Of a stretch of DNA of 19,120 nucleotides, positions 15,081 through 19,120 are shown piece by piece (position 1 is the first letter of the stretch; each line of letters begins with the position of its first letter). Location of the stretch: assembly GCA_015259235.1 (NCBI GenBank), contig JABZGM010000018.1, positions 1 through 19,120 of the forward strand, in the 5' to 3' direction. Below the pieces are notes generated by a model. That model searched no databases. It had not been told where the DNA came from and was given only the letters and a program-made list of their open reading frames with translations. Made by a program: the position numbers and the translations under genes. This DNA comes from Alloprevotella sp. GTDB lineage: Bacteria; Bacteroidota; Bacteroidia; Bacteroidales; Bacteroidaceae.

Positions 15081-15111
15081 AGATTTATGGTGAGAAATTC
15101 ACCATAAATCT
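15081..15111 (-). repeat. Perfect 13-bp hairpin between atpA and atpG
   Basis: The arms 15081-15093 and 15099-15111 are exact reverse complements with a 5-base loop. It lies 27 bases upstream of the atpG start and 18 bases past the atpA stop. No T-run follows on either strand, so it should not terminate transcription. It is better placed to affect mRNA processing, stability or atpG translation. Confidence 0.8.
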
Positions 15112-15129
15112 ATGTGCTGGTCCCGTTGT

Positions 15130-16713
15130 TTAGGTGTATTGCGCAGAAACATCAGCAGCAACTGATCTCAATGTTGTTTCAATCTCCTCCGTAAGTTGTC
15201 CTGCTGCCAATCCAGCAAGAACACTATCCTTATGGGAGGCTCGGAGAACATTGAGGTATTGCTCTTGGAAATCTCTGACATGCTCTAGAGGTACTTGCGA
15301 AAGTAATCCCTTAGTTCCACAATAAAGAATTGCAACTTGCTCTGCTACTGGCATTGGAGCGTATTGTGCTTGGATAAGCAGTTGGTTATTCTTACGCCCA
15401 CGGTCAATTGTCATAGCTGTTACTGCATCCATGTCACTTGAGAACTTAGCGAAAGCTTCAAGTTCTCGATATTGCGCTTGGTCTATTTTGAGGGTACCAG
15501 CGACCTTTTTCATAGACTTAATCTGAGCAGAACCACCGACACGAGATACGGAAATACCGACGTCAATTGCAGGGCGGAAACCTTGGTTGAACAAGTTGGT
15601 ATCAAGATAAATCTGTCCATCAGTAATAGAAATCACATTGGTTGGAATATATGCTGATACGTCACCTGCCTGAGTCTCAATAATAGGAAGTGCAGTTAGT
15701 GAACCTCCGCCTTTCACCATGCCTTTTAGAGACTCGGGAAGGTCGTTCATCTGTTCTGCTACTTCTTGTTGATTATTGATCTTTGCTGCACGTTCTAGAA
15801 GACGTGAGTGGAGATAAAAGACGTCTCCGGGGTAAGCTTCACGGCCTGAAGGGCGACGAAGAATCAAAGAAACTTCACGATAAGCGACGGCTTGTTTTGA
15901 CAAGTCATCATACACGACCAAAGCATGTTTACCACGATCTCGGAAGAATTCACCGATTGCTGCACCTGCCATAGGAGCATAGTATTGCAAAGCAGCACTT
16001 TCTGCAGCTGTGGCAGACACAATCGTCGTATATTCTAATGCGCCTTTTTCTTTGAGGATATTTACGATATTTGCGACAGTTGAAGCCTTTTGACCAATAG
16101 CTACGTAGATACAGTAGACAGGATTGCCTGCTTCAAAATTAGCACGCTGATTAATTATCGTGTCAATGGCAATTGCAGTCTTACCAGTCTGGCGGTCACC
16201 AATAATCAATTCACGTTGTCCGCGACCAATGGGAATCATTGAGTCTACACTCTTGAGACCTGTGGCCAAAGACTCTGTAACTGGTTGACGATAGATAACA
16301 CCAGGAGCTTTTCGGTCAAGTGGCATTAAATACTTTTCGCCTTCAATGTCGCCACCGCCGTCAAGTGGTTGTCCTAGCGGATTGATGACACGCCCCAGCA
16401 TGTTTTCATTTACCATAATGGAAGCTACACGACCTGTGCGCTTAACGCTTTGACCTTCCTTAATACCTTCGGAAGAACCAAGGAGTACAGCACCGACATT
16501 GTCTTCTTCCAAGTTCATGGCAACTGCCATTACACCATTCTCAAATTCGAGAAGTTCGTTTTCTGTAGCCTTAGTCAAGCCGTAGATACGTGCCACACCA
16601 TCACCAATGGTGAGGACAACGCCCACTTCTTCAAATTTCTGATCTACGGAAAGGTCTTTGAGTTGCTGCAAAAGCACCTCGGACACTTCACCTGGTTGGA
16701 TATTGTTGGGCAT
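15130..16713 (-). CDS. atpA: F-type ATP synthase subunit alpha
   Basis: Alpha forms the catalytic head with beta and contributes the arginine finger. The 527-residue product starts MPNNIQPGEVSEVLLQQL, carries the N-terminal barrel GVVLTIGDGVARIYGL, the P-loop GDRQTGKT (172-179), the VYDDLSKQA segment, the RRPSGREAYPGDVFYLHSRLLERA block, and VSRVGGSAQ with the conserved arginine near 377. The C-terminal helical bundle follows. Length is slightly above the 502-513 usual in other phyla, as seen in Bacteroidota. It lies 35 bases after atpH in the operon. The catalytic beta subunit gene is not in the window. Confidence 0.98.
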   Translation of the reverse strand: MPNNIQPGEVSEVLLQQLKDLSVDQKFEEVGVVLTIGDGVARIYGLTKATENELLEFENGVMAVAMNLEEDNVGAVLLGSSEGIKEGQSVKRTGRVASIMVNENMLGRVINPLGQPLDGGGDIEGEKYLMPLDRKAPGVIYRQPVTESLATGLKSVDSMIPIGRGQRELIIGDRQTGKTAIAIDTIINQRANFEAGNPVYCIYVAIGQKASTVANIVNILKEKGALEYTTIVSATAAESAALQYYAPMAGAAIGEFFRDRGKHALVVYDDLSKQAVAYREVSLILRRPSGREAYPGDVFYLHSRLLERAAKINNQQEVAEQMNDLPESLKGMVKGGGSLTALPIIETQAGDVSAYIPTNVISITDGQIYLDTNLFNQGFRPAIDVGISVSRVGGSAQIKSMKKVAGTLKIDQAQYRELEAFAKFSSDMDAVTAMTIDRGRKNNQLLIQAQYAPMPVAEQVAILYCGTKGLLSQVPLEHVRDFQEQYLNVLRASHKDSVLAGLAAGQLTEEIETTLRSVAADVSAQYT

Positions 16714-16748
16714 ATTCTTTTTGTTTTTAAGATAGAAAGCCTATGTCC

Positions 16749-17312
16749 TTATTGGGCACGACTTGGCAGACGAAGTTGATGTCGCAGGCGTTCTATTTTC
16801 CCACGTAGACTTGCATCCATACGATTGTCATCATATTGAAGAATAAAGCCTGCGCGGAGACTTGGATCTATGCGAACGTCAAGATTTACAACTCCTGTTG
16901 TACGTTTGGCTATGATATTGCGAAGACGTTCTACCGTTGCTTCCGTTATAGGTTGGGCTACGATTACTTCTGCACGGGTGATTTGTCTTGCCTCTTCGTA
17001 TTGGCGTACAAAGGACGTTGCGATAAAAGGCATCGTTTCCGTGCGCTTCTTCTCGACAACTAGTTGTAGAAATCGACGTGTAGACGTTGATGCCTCTTTA
17101 CATTCTGGAGAAAGAGAAGCTGCCGTAAGCAATTCTACTTTCTTTTCATTGCTGAAGATTGGATTAAGAAGGGTAGCTGTCAAAGTGTTTACCTGTTGAA
17201 AGCTCCTATGTAATTGGAGCATTTCTTGATATACGCAAGCGTCCTCCTTATTATCTTCTGCAAATCGAAGCAGAGCTTTAGCATAACGTGAGGCAACGAT
17301 TCCTGTATTCAT
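16749..17312 (-). CDS. atpH: F-type ATP synthase subunit delta
   Basis: Delta connects the top of the alpha3-beta3 head to the peripheral b stalk. The 187-residue product starts MNTGIVASRYAKALLRFAEDN, the typical N-terminal helical domain, and has a C-terminal segment TGVVNLDVRIDPSLRAGFILQYDDNRMDASLRGKIERL matching the conserved end of the family (GG-x-x-x-x-GD-type turn is here AGFILQYDDN). Length is normal to slightly long. It lies between atpF (43-base gap with a small hairpin) and atpA (35-base gap). Confidence 0.95.
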   Translation of the reverse strand: MNTGIVASRYAKALLRFAEDNKEDACVYQEMLQLHRSFQQVNTLTATLLNPIFSNEKKVELLTAASLSPECKEASTSTRRFLQLVVEKKRTETMPFIATSFVRQYEEARQITRAEVIVAQPITEATVERLRNIIAKRTTGVVNLDVRIDPSLRAGFILQYDDNRMDASLRGKIERLRHQLRLPSRAQ

Positions 17313-17331
17313 CGTTTTAATACTAGGTTGT

Positions 17332-17352
17332 GAGTGATTTAACTGGTCACTC
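17332..17352. repeat. Small hairpin between atpF and atpH
   Basis: GAGTGA (17332-17337) and TCACTC (17347-17352) are reverse complements with a 9-base loop inside the 43-base gap. No T-run follows, so it is not a terminator. Six pairs are enough for a weak RNA hairpin, but chance is possible. Confidence 0.4.
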
Positions 17353-17355
17353 TAT

Positions 17356-17868
17356 TTACTTACGCTCTACATCATCAAGGATGTCGTTGATGTAGGAGGT
17401 CTGTGCCTCGCTCTTTTCAAGTTCGCGTCCCACTAGTTTCTCTGCCACTTGCATGGAGATGTCAGCTAGTTGGGCACGAATGTCGAGCAGAGCATTGGCT
17501 TTCTCAACCTGAATCTGTTTCTTGGCTTCTGCAAGGAGTTTAGCTCCTTCTTCTGCAGCCTGTGACTTAGCTTCCGCGACAATGGCTTTGCGAGTTTCAG
17601 CTGCCTCTTTTAGAATTTCAGCTTGCTTCTCGCGCGCTTCTCGCAACACTTTCTCACTTTCTGCTTGGATTCCAGCTAGTTTTTCGTTTGCTGCTCTAGC
17701 ATTTTGCAGACTTTCATCGATAAAGTTCTTGCGTGCTTCGACAGCATTCGTGATAGCAGGAAATCCAAACTTAGCGAGGAGGAGAAAGAGAGCCACGAAA
17801 GCTACCAACATCCAAAAGAGAAGTCCAAAATCAGGGGTGAGGATGGAGGGTAAGTTCAATGACTCCAT
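17356..17868 (-). CDS. atpF: F-type ATP synthase subunit b
   Basis: Subunit b is the peripheral stalk: one N-terminal membrane helix and a long soluble coiled coil that holds the head still. The 170-residue product has the segment DFGLLFWMLVAFVALFLLL (about 13-31) as membrane anchor, then a strongly charged Ala/Glu/Lys/Arg-rich helix from about 45 to 155 (for example RKNFIDESLQNARAANEKLAG), ending with a short delta-binding region. It lies 34 bases after atpE and 43 before atpH. Only one b-type gene is seen, as expected for a homodimeric stalk. Confidence 0.96.
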   Translation of the reverse strand: MESLNLPSILTPDFGLLFWMLVAFVALFLLLAKFGFPAITNAVEARKNFIDESLQNARAANEKLAGIQAESEKVLREAREKQAEILKEAAETRKAIVAEAKSQAAEEGAKLLAEAKKQIQVEKANALLDIRAQLADISMQVAEKLVGRELEKSEAQTSYINDILDDVERK

Positions 17869-17902
17869 ACTTATTTGTCTTTGGATGAAATGAGGATTCT
17901 AT

Positions 17903-18145
17903 TTATTTGATGAGGAATGCGCAAGCTGCAACAGCAAAGAGAGCAACACCTTCTACAAGAGCTGCAACGATAATCATGTTGGTCATAATCTTGCTTGCGG
18001 CTTCTGGTTGACGTGCAATAGCCTCCATTGCAGAGCTACCAATCTTACCAATGCCTAGACCAGCACCAATTGTTGCAAGACCAGCACCAAGTGCCATACC
18101 GAGTTGAGCAAAACCTGTGGTTGCTTCGAGAAGTGATAACATCAT
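17903..18145 (-). CDS. atpE: F-type ATP synthase subunit c
   Basis: Subunit c forms the membrane rotor ring. The 80-residue product has two membrane helices (about 12-38 and 52-78) joined by the polar loop ARQPEA (Arg45-Gln46-Pro47). The ion-carrying acid is Glu65 in ALVEGVALF. The helix-1 segment GIGKIG has Lys34 and lacks the Gln and the Ser/Thr after the glutamate that define sodium-binding rings, so protons are the expected coupling ion. Either of two adjacent methionines could be the start; the first is used. It lies 124 bases after atpB, a gap larger than the others in the operon. Confidence 0.97.
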   Translation of the reverse strand: MMLSLLEATTGFAQLGMALGAGLATIGAGLGIGKIGSSAMEAIARQPEAASKIMTNMIIVAALVEGVALFAVAACAFLIK

Positions 18146-18246
18146 AGTTGTAAATGTTTTGTGAGTTATACTATTTGAGTTTATTACTTTAGGAAAATCT
18201 CTTTGTAAATCTACCGATATGCTTATACACCCTTAGAAGTAGCTAC

Positions 18247-18263
18247 AAAGAATTGGTTTCTTT
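18247..18263. repeat. Small hairpin just after atpB
   Basis: AAAGAA (18247-18252) and TTCTTT (18258-18263) are reverse complements with a 5-base loop, located right behind the atpB stop codon in the 124-base gap before atpE. Composition is AT-rich and the stem is weak. Confidence 0.35.
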
Positions 18264-18269
18264 TATTTC

Positions 18270-19120
18270 TTAGTCTTCGTGATGTTCTGGCAAAGATAAG
18301 CCAATAAAGACAGAAGAGAGTAGTGTGAAGACGTAGGCTTGGAGGAAAGCTACCAAGAGTTCAAGACAGTTCAAGAAAATCATGAGCAATGAACTAAACA
18401 CAGTGAAGATAGATCCCATAGTTGTGCTAATCTGCCATGTCATGAAAATTACAAAGGTAAATGAGAGGATAATCGCGTGCCCTGCCATCATATTAGCAAA
18501 AAGACGAATCATCAGCGCAAAAGGCTTGGTAAATATACCAAAAATCTCAATTACCGGCATCACTGGCGGAATCTTAAGCCACAAAGGAACATTTGGCCAA
18601 AGGATTTCTTTCCAATACTCTTTATTACCAAAGAGGTTTACCATCAGCATTGTGCCTACTGCTAAGAACAATGTAATGTTGATATTACCAGTTACGTTGG
18701 CCCCACCAGGGAATATCGGGATAAGCCCTAGGAGATTGTTCGTAAAGATGAAGAAAAACACGGTGAGGAGATAAGGGGCATATCTGCGATAATGCTTTTC
18801 TCCTATAGAGCTTTTTATCACATCATCATGAATTGCCATTACCAACATCTCCATCATACCAACAAAACCTTTGGGAGCTTCTTGGCGTACGCTATCGTGA
18901 TTCTTATACCATCTTGCGCATGTCAAGAAGATTGTCAGAAGGATAATAACAACGAGCCAAATCTCAATCACGTTTTTGGTGATAGAAATATCCCAAGGTT
19001 TAACCACCTCCCCATTGGGAAGGCGTTCGTAGACCTTGTTATGGTGCTGAGGAGAGAAGAAAAAGCCTTGATAATCTTTCCCCTCTTTGGCAGCTTCTTT
19101 AATGCGTTCACTGCTAAAGA
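18270..19120 (-). CDS. atpB: F-type ATP synthase subunit a (5' end outside the window)
   Basis: Subunit a provides the two half-channels for ion entry and exit against the c ring. About 282 residues are visible and the frame remains open to the window edge, so the start is not in the window. The GTG at 19005-19007 is not the start: upstream codons read FFFSPQHHNKVYERLPNGEV, which joins smoothly to VKPWDISITKNV, as in the longer Bacteroidota proteins with an N-terminal extension. Membrane helices follow, with FTNNLLGLIPIFPG, and the essential arginine in FALMIRLFANMMAGH. The C terminus is LPEHHED. It is the first visible gene of the operon; epsilon, beta and any linker gene would lie to the right. 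Confidence 0.96.
   Translation of the reverse strand, partial: FSSERIKEAAKEGKDYQGFFFSPQHHNKVYERLPNGEVVKPWDISITKNVIEIWLVVIILLTIFLTCARWYKNHDSVRQEAPKGFVGMMEMLVMAIHDDVIKSSIGEKHYRRYAPYLLTVFFFIFTNNLLGLIPIFPGGANVTGNINITLFLAVGTMLMVNLFGNKEYWKEILWPNVPLWLKIPPVMPVIEIFGIFTKPFALMIRLFANMMAGHAIILSFTFVIFMTWQISTTMGSIFTVFSSLLMIFLNCLELLVAFLQAYVFTLLSSVFIGLSLPEHHED

Noticed and set aside
19005..19007. GTG as the start of atpB
   Set aside because: The frame stays open to the window edge and the upstream residues fit the longer Bacteroidota subunit a.
1..19120. Defence system, prophage, insertion sequence, CRISPR array or tRNA gene
   Set aside because: No transposase, integrase, repeat-spacer pattern, toxin-antitoxin pair or cloverleaf was found; all genes are housekeeping or common conserved families in a normal order.

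Overview
The window looks like ordinary chromosomal sequence from a member of the Bacteroidota, most likely order Bacteroidales. The evidence is moderate GC content, several -7 promoter boxes of the Bacteroidota form TAnnTTTG, few Shine-Dalgarno-like sequences, the gene order atpB-E-F-H-A-G with no atpD or atpC at the distal end, and class 1B PyrD/PyrK. The genus cannot be fixed from the sequence alone. There are twenty protein-coding genes, all apparently intact; atpB is cut by the right window edge. I see no tRNA, rRNA, CRISPR array, insertion sequence, integrase or phage gene.

Left part, minus strand, about 445-3331: a probable four-gene run pdxJ (vitamin B6 synthesis), a DJ-1/YajL-family protein, yfcE (metallophosphodiesterase) and a Cof-type HAD phosphatase, ending in a hairpin at 445-483. 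The first 496 bases hold no convincing gene but contain a long imperfect hairpin at 295-347. Diverging from pdxJ, on the plus strand, are nadK (NAD kinase), an ABC exporter half-transporter, and a beta-phosphoglucomutase-like HAD phosphatase. Ahead of the last gene a near-consensus promoter is followed within about 40 bases by a terminator-like hairpin, which suggests an attenuated leader or a small RNA.

Middle part, 7302-11528, minus strand: pyrK and pyrD (dihydroorotate dehydrogenase, UMP synthesis) with their own terminator, then dnaG (primase) with its own -7 box and terminator. Diverging from pyrK on the plus strand is a DUF4375/DMP19-like gene that overlaps smpB (trans-translation) by 8 bases; smpB ends at a very strong hairpin terminator.

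Right part, 12914-19120, minus strand: a small YecH-like metal-binding protein, a PAP2 membrane phosphatase, then the distal part of the F-type ATP synthase operon (a, c, b, delta, alpha, gamma in transcription order). Three of the ATP synthase intercistronic gaps carry hairpins, including a perfect 13-bp stem between atpA and atpG. The c subunit lacks sodium-binding residues, so a proton-driven enzyme is expected. I find no clear undescribed multi-gene system. The observations most worth checking are the short promoter-hairpin unit at 6239-6340, the hairpin between atpA and atpG, the long hairpin at 295-347, and the possible functional link between pdxJ and the downstream Cof-type phosphatase.
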